A stretch of DNA of 64,000 nucleotides from an uncultured Synechococcaceae cyanobacterium (GTDB lineage: Bacteria; Cyanobacteriota; Cyanobacteriia; PCC-6307; Cyanobiaceae), in contig CACPJY010000005.1 of assembly GCA_902634405.1 (NCBI GenBank), positions 30,593 through 94,592 on the forward strand. Reading direction: 5' to 3'. The notes below the pieces were generated by a model that worked only from the letters and a program-made list of their open reading frames with translations, did not search any database and was not told the DNA's origin. This document shows positions 18,815-27,653 of the stretch, piece by piece. Both the position numbers and the translations under genes were made by a program. Numbering within the stretch: position 1 is the stretch's first letter; the number at the start of each line of letters is the position of its first letter.

Positions 18815-20003
18815 GGTCATTAGTTACTTTATAGTTAACTCCACTCCATTCAATTGTTTCAGTTAAAAGGGCCATTAATGTGGCTAAACTATCGACAAAT
18901 TGCCCTGGTGGTAAAGCACATATCCAGTGAGATATAGAACGAGGTTTTTTTTGTAGTGCAATTATTTCAATCCAAATTAACAGCATCAGACATCCTAATT
19001 CATATATTATTACTTCTAACCATGCTCCTTTAATCATGGCAAGCAACAGTAATAGATTAGTTCCAATCCCATGTGCCGCAACTAATGGCCACCCTTGGTG
19101 ATGAAGCCTTGCTGTAAGCAACTGACGAGTCAGCCATTTGACTAATGACCGCGGGGAAATGTTGTCATTTGCATCAATTACAAGAAGATCAGGAATGAAA
19201 AAGTATTTGAGCTTTAAGCGTCGTAGGGGAGAGATTAAGCAAGTGTCTTCGCAAAGAGCATGGTCAAGAATCGAGGTCCAACCACCAGCGTCTATAACTT
19301 CTCTTCGAACAGCAAGTGACCCGCCCCATGGAATCCCTAGTATTGTCATCATGACCAAGGCACCTGCGTTCCATACTGAGCGAGTTAAACCCATTAGTGA
19401 GTTATTTTCTGGAATAAACCAACGGTTGCCAGAGACCGCTCCAACTCCTGGTTGAGAGCATGAAATTGTCAGTTTCGACAGCCACTCTGGACTGACCACA
19501 GCATCAGCATCGATAATGGCAACTATTTTTGAGTCATTATTGAGACCTTTGAAGGCTTGCCTAAGTGAATAGCTTTTTAATGAACCTCTCCTTGGCCTTT
19601 TCTTTAGAGGTTCTATATTTACTTCTAGCCAAGTAGGCTTAAACTTAGAATCTTTTGACAATGACAGAAGAACTCTTTCAACTATCGGTAATGAGGGATC
19701 TGTGAGTGAATCTACAATGATTTTTAGCCTCCACTGGCCTTTGAATTTCTGTCTACTAAGTGAATATAGTGTTTCCTTTAAACAAGGATCAGCTCCTCTA
19801 AGGCATAGGACTACTTCTGCTGTAGGCAAGACAACATTATTTTGACTTTGGATTATTTTTAATTTAGTTCGTCTATTTTTGACTTGTTGAGCAAAGACCC
19901 CTACAAGAATCCCTTGTCCGGCCAAAGCTAACATTAATGCTATGGCAATCCAATTTGTGATAATCAAGCCGCTACGGAGTTGCTGAGGAGAGAACCCGCC
20001 CAA
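18771..20003 (-). CDS. Membrane glycosyltransferase family 2
   Basis: A 410-residue GT2-like protein with an N-terminal membrane helix (NWIAIALMLALAG), a GT-A domain with IIDADAVVSPEWL (the DxD-type acidic motif) near residue 165, and a later CEDTCLISPLRRLKL segment that matches the ED and Q/RxxRW-type region of processive or ceramide-glucosyltransferase-like enzymes. C-terminal hydrophobic segments suggest further membrane helices. The start is uncertain: the ATG at 20003 overlaps the polyketide synthase gene by 40 bases, while a TTG at 19967 would give a 4-base TTGA overlap. Either way it is coupled to the synthase gene and may glycosylate its lipid product. Confidence 0.75.
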   Translation of the reverse strand: MGGFSPQQLRSGLIITNWIAIALMLALAGQGILVGVFAQQVKNRRTKLKIIQSQNNVVLPTAEVVLCLRGADPCLKETLYSLSRQKFKGQWRLKIIVDSLTDPSLPIVERVLLSLSKDSKFKPTWLEVNIEPLKKRPRRGSLKSYSLRQAFKGLNNDSKIVAIIDADAVVSPEWLSKLTISCSQPGVGAVSGNRWFIPENNSLMGLTRSVWNAGALVMMTILGIPWGGSLAVRREVIDAGGWTSILDHALCEDTCLISPLRRLKLKYFFIPDLLVIDANDNISPRSLVKWLTRQLLTARLHHQGWPLVAAHGIGTNLLLLLAMIKGAWLEVIIYELGCLMLLIWIEIIALQKKPRSISHWICALPPGQFVDSLATLMALLTETIEWSGVNYKVTNDPRGVEISKPSKSLD

Positions 20004-23000
20004 GGACTTATCAGATCTTCAAAATCTGGACATTGCACAGCAAGCTCTGCAAGCTTTTCGGTAGTAAAGGAACAGCTTGGTCTTGATCTAACTCCTAATG
20101 CATTCAGTTCTGGATATGTTAGTTGCTCAGTCCCCCAACGATGATTGAAAAATGTTCTTAATGGATATAGGGGATTCCCAGGATTTGTCGCAATTGCTTC
20201 GAGCCATTCCTCCATTGGGACTTGTTTCAATGGAGCACCACTAGTAATTAATAAATTTAAAAGATCATTTAACATCAAGGGCCTTGGATGTTGAAGGTGG
20301 AAGCAATTTCCTGCAGTGTCATCTCTCCAAGCCAATGAATTTATTGCATCCGCAACGTAGTCCACTGGGACTAAATCAAGTTCCCATGCCAGTTGGGGTG
20401 CTTGACCAAGTGCAAGACATCCCTGAAGTAGTCTTTGAAGAAGATCACCTTGATGCCAATGACCGGTTTTAGAATGACCTCCTATTAACGGAGGGCGATA
20501 AACCGTAATAGGTAGTCCTGCCTTCCCTGCAGCAATTACTAAGCGTTCACTAACCCATTTGGTTTGAGAGTAACCGATATGAATCCCTTCCCAATGGCTT
20601 AGGTCGTCATCTTCTTTGATTACTTGATTTCGATAAGCGGCTGCTTCAAAAACCGAGACGCTTGAGACAAGCTCCACGCGGATAGGTTCAGACAAGGTTG
20701 CGAGCCTAAGCACTTCCTTCGTACCACCCACATTTGCAGATGCAAGTTGGGCGTATGAGGCCATTTGACTTAGCTGAGCGCCATTATGGAGAATTCCACC
20801 AAGTCCTTCAGTCAGTTTCTGGAATTCTTCTGCATGTAAACCAAAACTTGGTTGAGACAAGTCCCCAAGAATTGGCTCAATTCTTGAGGACCATGAGGAA
20901 TTCCATAGATTGTAACGAGAAAGATTTGATTGGATTCGCTCAAGGCCATGTTCCTTAGAGCTTGCTCTTAAGAGGCAACGAATGGATAGATTTGGATTAC
21001 ATTCCAATTGACCTGCTAAGAGATAAGCGCCTAAGAAACCAGAGGCGCCAGTCAACAGAATTGATTCCCCTGGAGACGCTTTAGATTTGCTGGAAAGGTG
21101 TTGCCAATTGTCATCAAGTTGGGCTTCTGAAGCCAGGTCGAGACCTTGATAAGTTGTCTCTCCGTCTGTTGGCATTATCTGCTTGATTGCTATCGCTGCT
21201 AGTCCATCTAGGCTGGGATCATCCGACAAGGCTTCAAGATCTAAGCGCACACCAAGCTCAGTTTGTACAACTGCCGCATACTCAACTGCCATTAGTGAAT
21301 CAAGGCCAAGGTTAAATAGAGAATCAGATGAGTCAATTGATGAAGGGTCTAAAGAATCTTCTTCAGTTTCAGCTGCCATCACACGTGCCAACCTTTCTCG
21401 AAGAGAGACCATTAGTGCAAACTCCCTTTCGGATTCTGGTAATCTTTGTAACTTCTCCTTCAGTTGTTCAACTGGGGATGGCCCAATATTTTCTAGCAAA
21501 CCTGCAAACCAACTGCGTTGCCGATTTAAAGCTTGAGAGGCAAGCTTAGACCAGTCATTATTCAGTACAGCTACTACCCCACCTTGCCCTCTCTCTAAAA
21601 GACGGCTTAGGGCATTAAATGCATCTTGAGATTCAAGCATGCCAATGCCTACTCGCTCAAAACGACGCTCTAACCCCTGCGCCATACCCTTTCCTTGCCA
21701 AGGCCCCCATTGAATGGCTAAGCGAATAGGTTGTTGGTCCTGTCCTTTGCAAAAAGCTTCCATTGCGCCGTTTGCCGCTGCATATGAGCTTTGTCCTGGG
21801 GAACCTAGTAAGGAGGCTACAGAAGAGAATCCAATTAGAAAATCTAGATTTTGTGTTTTTGCCAATAATGTCTCCATTCTCTTCCAACCATTGAGTTTTG
21901 GATTTATAACTGTCTTTAAAGAGTCTTCATTAATATTAGAAATCATGTTGTCTTGAAGAATACCTGCAGCATGAAAGACGCCTTTAAGAGGGAAGTTACT
22001 TGGGAGGTCCTTTATTGCCTTAAGAAGGGGTTCTTGACTCTCAGTTGCTATGTCTTCAGTTGTAGACAAGTCAAAAGCAATGGGTATGTAGTTAATTCCT
22101 TCCTTCCTTAATCTGTCTAAAACTTTGGCTGCTTCAGTACTTGGGCTGTCAATTTTTCTACTTATAAGGATTAATGAACGAGCACCTTGCTTCCTAAGCC
22201 ATTCTATAAGCTTAAGTCCGATGCCACCCAAGGCTCCGGTGACAACGTATGTTCCATTAGGTCTAATAGAAAGTGGTTCTTTCTTAGATGGTTGCGTGAT
22301 AACTACTTTGCCAATATGACGTGCTTGAGCCATATGCCTAAAAGCTTCATGTGCTCGTTCTATAGGCCAAGTCTGTATTGGAATATGTTGTAGGGAACCA
22401 TTGCTAAGACTTTCAATTAAATTTGAGAAAAGAATGCGAATCTCTTCAGTTTTGATAGCGGAGACTTCTAATAAATCAAAAGGTAGATATAAGCAGTCAG
22501 GACGACGTTCTGCGGCCTCTTTCTTGCTCCAGATATCTATTTTCCCAAGCTCTATGAACCTTCCACCTTGAGCAAGGGATTTAAAACTTGCATCTACCCA
22601 GTCCCCTTTCAGGCTGTTTAAAACTACATCTACTCCCTTGCCATTTGTATGAGCTAGTACATCATCTGCAAAACTAGTAGTTCGCGAATCAAAAACAGCT
22701 TCAACCCCTTGTTCTAACAACCCAGCATGTTTAGCTTTGCTGGCAGTTGCAATGACCCTTGCACCCTGATTTTTTGCAACTTGAAGTGCGGCTTGGCCAA
22801 CTCCGCCTGCTGCTGCATGAATTAGAACAGTTTCATTGCACTTTAGTTTTGCAAGTTCCTCCAAGCCATAGATTGCAGTTAGGAAAGCTGTTGAGCAACT
22901 AGCACCCTCTTCGATAGTCATTTTGTCGGGAAGGGGAATACATAGCTCTGCTCTTGCGACAACATGGCTAGATAGGCTCCCGACTGTTAGTGCAGCAATT

Positions 23001-26000
23001 ACTCTCTTACCCAGAAGATCTTTATCTACTCTTGGTCCTAAAGCTACGACTCTCCCTACTGCTTCTCCTCCTATAGGTAACTGTGTTGAATCATGTAGAC
23101 CTAATGATGCTGCATGTTCATTAAGTAATCCCAATGCATTGAGAACATCTCGGAAGTTTAGGCCTGTCGCCTCTACGGAAATTTCAATTTCACCAGGTAA
23201 GAGATTGGTGTGTGATATCGCTTGCTTATGCAGCCCTTCTAATCGTCCAGTCCCATCACTTGAAATCTTAAAACGATCATTGTCTAAGACAGCTAGTTGA
23301 GGAACCTTGATTTGATTGTTTTCCCATAACAGTTCTGATTGATCATTTGCGGCGAGCCATATCTGGTTCCATTCATTTGAATTTGGTTGAGGTTCTGATT
23401 CTTTGGGTAGATGTAGGGTGGTGCAGTTCCAATCAACCTTTTCAAGACTTACTGTTCGGAAGAAAGCTGCTAAAGCATTTGATGTTGGAGACTCCCCTTC
23501 GAGAACTAGCCAAAGATGAGAAATGTTTTTGTCTGATAGATCTTGGAGTTTCGTCAGTAAAAATTTAACAGCATCTAGTGGTTCTTGCCCTGACAAGCTA
23601 GGCCAGATTATTAAAGGGTTAGGGATAGGTTCTCCTTGCAATTTTCCGTTTAATGGAGCAATGGTTAGATCCTTGCTTTCTATCCATTCTGTGAATCCTT
23701 TTGAGTTCGTTTCTTTTTCTGTAATTAAGGATATCTGTCTTCCTAGAGGCAGGACATCTTTCAATGAATCGGTCTTAATAGGAATCCATTCGTTGGCATA
23801 TAAGCTTGCACTAAATGGTTTGATTTCTTTTGCTGGAAAAAGTAAATCAATTACTGACCTTGTTAATCGACGTAGTTGCAGACCATTGATTTCTCCAATA
23901 ATAGTTTCGTTTGCTTCAACGGTTATATCAGCTACTAGTGTTGAGGCATCTTCTACAGCTCTTAGCCTTGAATAGCAATTGAGATTGTCGGGTAATGGCC
24001 ATTGCGAAAAATGAATGCGTTCTAGCCCAACTGGAAGAAATAGTTGACCTTTTGAATTTATCGAATCCAAGCATGCTGCCACGGCTTGAAAACATCCATC
24101 TAATAAGCATCTGTCCGGAGCTCCATTGGGTCGCTCAATCTTTACCCAAGATTGGCTTTCAGCAGCAGATAGCTCAACGATCGGTTGATATCGCTTCCCA
24201 TAATTAAGACCAATAACTTGAAGCTTTTCATAGAAAGCTTTAGGACTTAATGATGAGATTTCATTGGCTGGTGGATTGGTAGGAAGTGACTCTTTGCCAG
24301 ATATCGAATCAGTTAGTTGAACTTGACCAAGTTGATTCCAAGCATTTTTTGATGAATCAAAACTATGAAAATTCAACTGATCGTTTTCTAATACGGCTTG
24401 AATTGGCGATGAGGTTTTTTCTATGAGGAGGGGGGATTCAAGATTAAAGTTTAGTAATGTTAGCGATTTTCCTCTTTTGAATTGCAAATCAAGCGCTAGA
24501 GCAAGATAGCCAGCAGCAGGGAAAACTATCCAATCTCTAATACTATGATCAACTAAATCGGAAGAGTTGATACCTTCTAAAGCAAGTTCAAAATGTTCTA
24601 ATTTTCCAGGTAAGTTAAGTGGTTTAAGTGTTAATAGATTTCCTTCGTCAGGACTTATTAGCTTTTCTTTGGTTTTTCCTAGATGGTCCAGCCAAAGACT
24701 GGCTTTTGAGTTCCCTTCGCTTAGTTGACTCCACCAATAGCGTTGTTTTATGAATGGGTGGCCTGGTAGGCAAATCCGCTGATGAGGATATGAACAATGA
24801 AAATGATGCCAATCAATTTTGTGGCCTTTCCCAATAGCTAAAGCAAGTTCTTCAAGTTGTTTTTTTCCTTCTATCCCTGAAATTCCTAACTGTATGCTTG
24901 CTAGACATTGATCAAGTGGATGGCTCCCCATCGCAGTTAAGGAAGCCTCCCCTCTCCAGATTGACAGAGAGTCTCCTTTTAGTTGTGAAATCAGTTCTTC
25001 AAGATCAGCAAAAACCGCAATGAAGCTATGGGCAAAGACGCTTCGACCCAGATTAGAACTCGCGCAGAGGTTGTTGAGGTTTAATTTTGGACTTCGATCA
25101 ATAAACTCTAAATAGTTTTCTATTAGAGTCTCTAATGCTGAGGGTGTACGAGCTGATAAGAATAAAAGGTTTAGTGGAGGCTCTTTACCAGTAGGGATTT
25201 TCTTTTTTTTCGAAGTTGAGGCTTGTTGGGCTTCACTTAGAACGACATGTGCATTTGTCCCACCAAATCCAAAAGAGCTTACGCCTGCTATTAATTGAGA
25301 TTTTGGATTTGGGAACTCTTCTAGGGTCGTTTGAACCTTTAACCCCAGCCCTAAGAAATCTATAGAAGAATTAGGGGTTTGGAAATTCAAACTAGGTGGC
25401 AACTTTCGTTCTCTAAGGCATAGAACTGTTTTGATTAAGCCTGTAATACCTGCAGCTGTTTCTCCATGCCCCAAGTTTGTTTTTACTGAGCCAACCCGGC
25501 AGGGGTTTGCTTCGTGCCTTCCAGCCCCAAGGACGCTTCCTAGAGCTCTCAATTCAATCGGGTCCCCTTGCCTGGTTCCTGTTCCATGGGCTTCTACATA
25601 TTGAGTCTGTTTTGGATCTATACCTGCTTTTGCAAAAGCTGCTTTCACACAAGCCATTTGTGAACGTTGGCTTGGAGCAGCAAGCCCTTGACTTCTACCA
25701 TCTGAATTAACAGCAGTTCCTCGTATAAGAGCATGAATAGTGTCTCCGTCTCTAAGAGCTGTTGATAGAGGCTTGAGCAATATCACCCCAGCCCCTTCTG
25801 AACGGACATATCCGTTTGCATCGGCATCAAAGCTTTTGCAACGTCCTTCAGGGGAAAGAAGACCAGCTTTGCAAAAGCTCATCTGAATTCCTGGGTGTAT
25901 TAGGGCTTGGACCCCACCAGCAAAAGCTAATTCAGATTCTCCTCGCCATAAGCTTTCACATGCAAGGTGAACAGCAACTAATGATGATGAACAAGCAGTA

Positions 26001-26536
26001 TCAACAGTAAAACTTGGGCCTTTTAAATCTAGAAAATATGACAGCCTATTTGCAGCAATGCATCCTGTGTTACCAGGAAGAATAAAGGGCTCATTATCTG
26101 GAGTTAAATAATCTTCGTTGGAAGTCCACAGTAGTGAGCTGTAGTCAGCGCTTGATATGCCAATGAAAACTCCTACAGGTTTCCCTCTAAGTGATTCGAC
26201 AGGATGACCTGCATCCTCAATAGACCTCCATGCGACTTCCATGAGAAGTCTTTGCTGAGGATCCATGCAGATTGCTTCTCTAGGCGTTATCCCAAAAAAA
26301 CTTGGATCAAACTGATCAATCCCTTTTATGAACCCTCCCCGTCGAACGTGCTGATTTAAGGGTTTTTTAGGATCATCATTGAAGTGAGAATCAAGTTGCC
26401 ATCTTTCTTTGGGGATTTCTGTAATTGCTTCTTTCCCTTCTTTAAGTAGGTCCCAAAACTGTTCAGCAGATTCAATATTGCCTGGCAGACGGCAACCTAT
26501 ACCCACTATTGCTATTGAATCCGGAACAGGCATCAA
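19964..26536 (-). CDS. Single-module reducing polyketide synthase, AT-less: KS-DH-ER-KR-ACP-thioester reductase
   Basis: A 2190-residue megasynthase. KS spans about residues 5-440 with catalytic Cys182 (DTACSSS), His317 (EAHGTGT) and His357 (NLGHGET). The KS-associated linker (about 455-525) is followed almost at once by the post-AT linker (PGHPFIKQRYW, about 591-601), with no GHSxG acyltransferase between them. DH covers about 615-900 (His664, Asp813). ER covers about 1110-1415, with its NADPH loop AAAGGVGQAA. KR covers about 1425-1620 (GALGGIG, Tyr1585). The ACP serine is 1747 (GLDSLMA). The terminal reductase has TGASGFLGAYLL and YSQTK (Tyr1989, Lys1993). It should build a fully reduced chain using malonyl groups loaded in trans and release it as aldehyde or alcohol. 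It is coupled to the GT28 gene by ATGA. Confidence 0.93.
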   Translation of the reverse strand: MMPVPDSIAIVGIGCRLPGNIESAEQFWDLLKEGKEAITEIPKERWQLDSHFNDDPKKPLNQHVRRGGFIKGIDQFDPSFFGITPREAICMDPQQRLLMEVAWRSIEDAGHPVESLRGKPVGVFIGISSADYSSLLWTSNEDYLTPDNEPFILPGNTGCIAANRLSYFLDLKGPSFTVDTACSSSLVAVHLACESLWRGESELAFAGGVQALIHPGIQMSFCKAGLLSPEGRCKSFDADANGYVRSEGAGVILLKPLSTALRDGDTIHALIRGTAVNSDGRSQGLAAPSQRSQMACVKAAFAKAGIDPKQTQYVEAHGTGTRQGDPIELRALGSVLGAGRHEANPCRVGSVKTNLGHGETAAGITGLIKTVLCLRERKLPPSLNFQTPNSSIDFLGLGLKVQTTLEEFPNPKSQLIAGVSSFGFGGTNAHVVLSEAQQASTSKKKKIPTGKEPPLNLLFLSARTPSALETLIENYLEFIDRSPKLNLNNLCASSNLGRSVFAHSFIAVFADLEELISQLKGDSLSIWRGEASLTAMGSHPLDQCLASIQLGISGIEGKKQLEELALAIGKGHKIDWHHFHCSYPHQRICLPGHPFIKQRYWWSQLSEGNSKASLWLDHLGKTKEKLISPDEGNLLTLKPLNLPGKLEHFELALEGINSSDLVDHSIRDWIVFPAAGYLALALDLQFKRGKSLTLLNFNLESPLLIEKTSSPIQAVLENDQLNFHSFDSSKNAWNQLGQVQLTDSISGKESLPTNPPANEISSLSPKAFYEKLQVIGLNYGKRYQPIVELSAAESQSWVKIERPNGAPDRCLLDGCFQAVAACLDSINSKGQLFLPVGLERIHFSQWPLPDNLNCYSRLRAVEDASTLVADITVEANETIIGEINGLQLRRLTRSVIDLLFPAKEIKPFSASLYANEWIPIKTDSLKDVLPLGRQISLITEKETNSKGFTEWIESKDLTIAPLNGKLQGEPIPNPLIIWPSLSGQEPLDAVKFLLTKLQDLSDKNISHLWLVLEGESPTSNALAAFFRTVSLEKVDWNCTTLHLPKESEPQPNSNEWNQIWLAANDQSELLWENNQIKVPQLAVLDNDRFKISSDGTGRLEGLHKQAISHTNLLPGEIEISVEATGLNFRDVLNALGLLNEHAASLGLHDSTQLPIGGEAVGRVVALGPRVDKDLLGKRVIAALTVGSLSSHVVARAELCIPLPDKMTIEEGASCSTAFLTAIYGLEELAKLKCNETVLIHAAAGGVGQAALQVAKNQGARVIATASKAKHAGLLEQGVEAVFDSRTTSFADDVLAHTNGKGVDVVLNSLKGDWVDASFKSLAQGGRFIELGKIDIWSKKEAAERRPDCLYLPFDLLEVSAIKTEEIRILFSNLIESLSNGSLQHIPIQTWPIERAHEAFRHMAQARHIGKVVITQPSKKEPLSIRPNGTYVVTGALGGIGLKLIEWLRKQGARSLILISRKIDSPSTEAAKVLDRLRKEGINYIPIAFDLSTTEDIATESQEPLLKAIKDLPSNFPLKGVFHAAGILQDNMISNINEDSLKTVINPKLNGWKRMETLLAKTQNLDFLIGFSSVASLLGSPGQSSYAAANGAMEAFCKGQDQQPIRLAIQWGPWQGKGMAQGLERRFERVGIGMLESQDAFNALSRLLERGQGGVVAVLNNDWSKLASQALNRQRSWFAGLLENIGPSPVEQLKEKLQRLPESEREFALMVSLRERLARVMAAETEEDSLDPSSIDSSDSLFNLGLDSLMAVEYAAVVQTELGVRLDLEALSDDPSLDGLAAIAIKQIMPTDGETTYQGLDLASEAQLDDNWQHLSSKSKASPGESILLTGASGFLGAYLLAGQLECNPNLSIRCLLRASSKEHGLERIQSNLSRYNLWNSSWSSRIEPILGDLSQPSFGLHAEEFQKLTEGLGGILHNGAQLSQMASYAQLASANVGGTKEVLRLATLSEPIRVELVSSVSVFEAAAYRNQVIKEDDDLSHWEGIHIGYSQTKWVSERLVIAAGKAGLPITVYRPPLIGGHSKTGHWHQGDLLQRLLQGCLALGQAPQLAWELDLVPVDYVADAINSLAWRDDTAGNCFHLQHPRPLMLNDLLNLLITSGAPLKQVPMEEWLEAIATNPGNPLYPLRTFFNHRWGTEQLTYPELNALGVRSRPSCSFTTEKLAELAVQCPDFEDLISPWAGSLLSNSVAA

Positions 26537-27648
26537 GCCGACCCCAAAATCATTTGACGGATTGCATCGCGATTCCCTACAAGTGGTTTATGCCGATAGG
26601 CCTGCTGAATCAAACAATATTTCTGAGGGTTTTCAAGCCAGTCAAGGATCAGCACTAATAGGCTTGAAGGGCTATCTATTGAGATATCAATACCCCTAGC
26701 ATGAAAATATCTCCTTGCTAAGAGTTCTTGCGGCATTGTGCTCCCAAATCCATTGAAAATTAGGACGCATCCTGCAGCAAGAGCTTCGGTTGCCGTCCTT
26801 GCACCAGGTCTTGCAACCATCGCCCATGCTTCTTTATAAATCTCGGCCATTTCTTTTGGTCCTTGAAACCCAAGAGCATTAACAGATAGCTCTGGGTGAA
26901 GATTAATCCATTCTTGTAATTGTTCCTTAGTACGTTTTCTTCGGCCGCAGAGAGCTACTATGCGGATTCGACCAGTGAGGGGTAATAAAGCATTAAGTAA
27001 CTCCACATGGTTATTGGATCCATTTGCTCCAGCACCAAGTACCAATAGAGGTTTTTGTGGCTCTGTTGGCTCTTGGAAGTTTTCTATTACTTTTTCAAAG
27101 GATGGTTCAAATAAAGGGCCCAGCACAGAAATTTGTTTACGTTGATAGCCCCTTTGAGCAACCTCTTTAGCTACTTCAGGTGTTATTGCCCAAAAAGTAT
27201 CTGCTTTGCGGCTGACCCAATTACGACTAAATCCAAATCCACCATCTAGTTCAGTGCAGCAAGTAATACATCTAAGCGATGGGCCAACAATTCTTTTTGC
27301 GAGATCAAAATGACCTCTATTAATGTGCGGATGAGTAGAGATAATGACCTCAGGCTTGAATTGCCTTAACAACTTTATTAAATAATTTCGGCCAAAAATA
27401 ACTGTTCCAGGTTTCACTATGTCTTCAAATTCAACTATTCGCCAATAAAGCTGATGTAACCAAGGCCAATGCTTTTGAATCCAGTTGTAGAGGTTAACGC
27501 TTGACCTCATTACAAAACTTGCTTTTTCTAGTAAGTGCTCGACTTTTACTACTCCATCTGAATCCCAGTGTTCTAACCAGGCTTTTAAGGAATAAGCAGA
27601 TGCATCATGTGCAGTTCCGCCACTTGAAGTGAAAATCAGGACCCTCAT
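26533..27648 (-). CDS. MGDG-synthase-like glycosyltransferase (GT28)
   Basis: The start is the ATG at 27648 (MRVLIFTSSGGTAHDASAYSL); a longer open frame to 27810 would run into the upstream transporter gene and lacks family similarity. The N-terminal part has the layout of monogalactosyl- and glucosyl-diacylglycerol synthases: a glycine-rich start, then IISTHPHINRGHFDLAKR near residue 115. The C-terminal domain has VLGAGANGSNNHVELL and the UDP-sugar site PGARTATEALAAGCVLIFNG. Such enzymes transfer a hexose to a lipid hydroxyl at the membrane. Its stop overlaps the polyketide synthase start (ATGA) and it begins 5 bases after the transporter, so its acceptor is probably the synthase product. 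Confidence 0.82.
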   Translation of the reverse strand: MRVLIFTSSGGTAHDASAYSLKAWLEHWDSDGVVKVEHLLEKASFVMRSSVNLYNWIQKHWPWLHQLYWRIVEFEDIVKPGTVIFGRNYLIKLLRQFKPEVIISTHPHINRGHFDLAKRIVGPSLRCITCCTELDGGFGFSRNWVSRKADTFWAITPEVAKEVAQRGYQRKQISVLGPLFEPSFEKVIENFQEPTEPQKPLLVLGAGANGSNNHVELLNALLPLTGRIRIVALCGRRKRTKEQLQEWINLHPELSVNALGFQGPKEMAEIYKEAWAMVARPGARTATEALAAGCVLIFNGFGSTMPQELLARRYFHARGIDISIDSPSSLLVLILDWLENPQKYCLIQQAYRHKPLVGNRDAIRQMILGSA

Positions 27649-27653
27649 AACAA

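Noticed and set aside
23523..23975. 150-residue plus-strand open frame inside the polyketide synthase gene
   Set aside because: It lies opposite the conserved synthase frame with no recognisable domain; long antisense frames are expected across a 6.5-kb gene.
24700..25250. Frameshift or pseudogene in the polyketide synthase where the AT is missing
   Set aside because: The reading frame is continuous, both linkers are well formed and all later domains keep catalytic residues, so a clean domain loss is more likely than decay.
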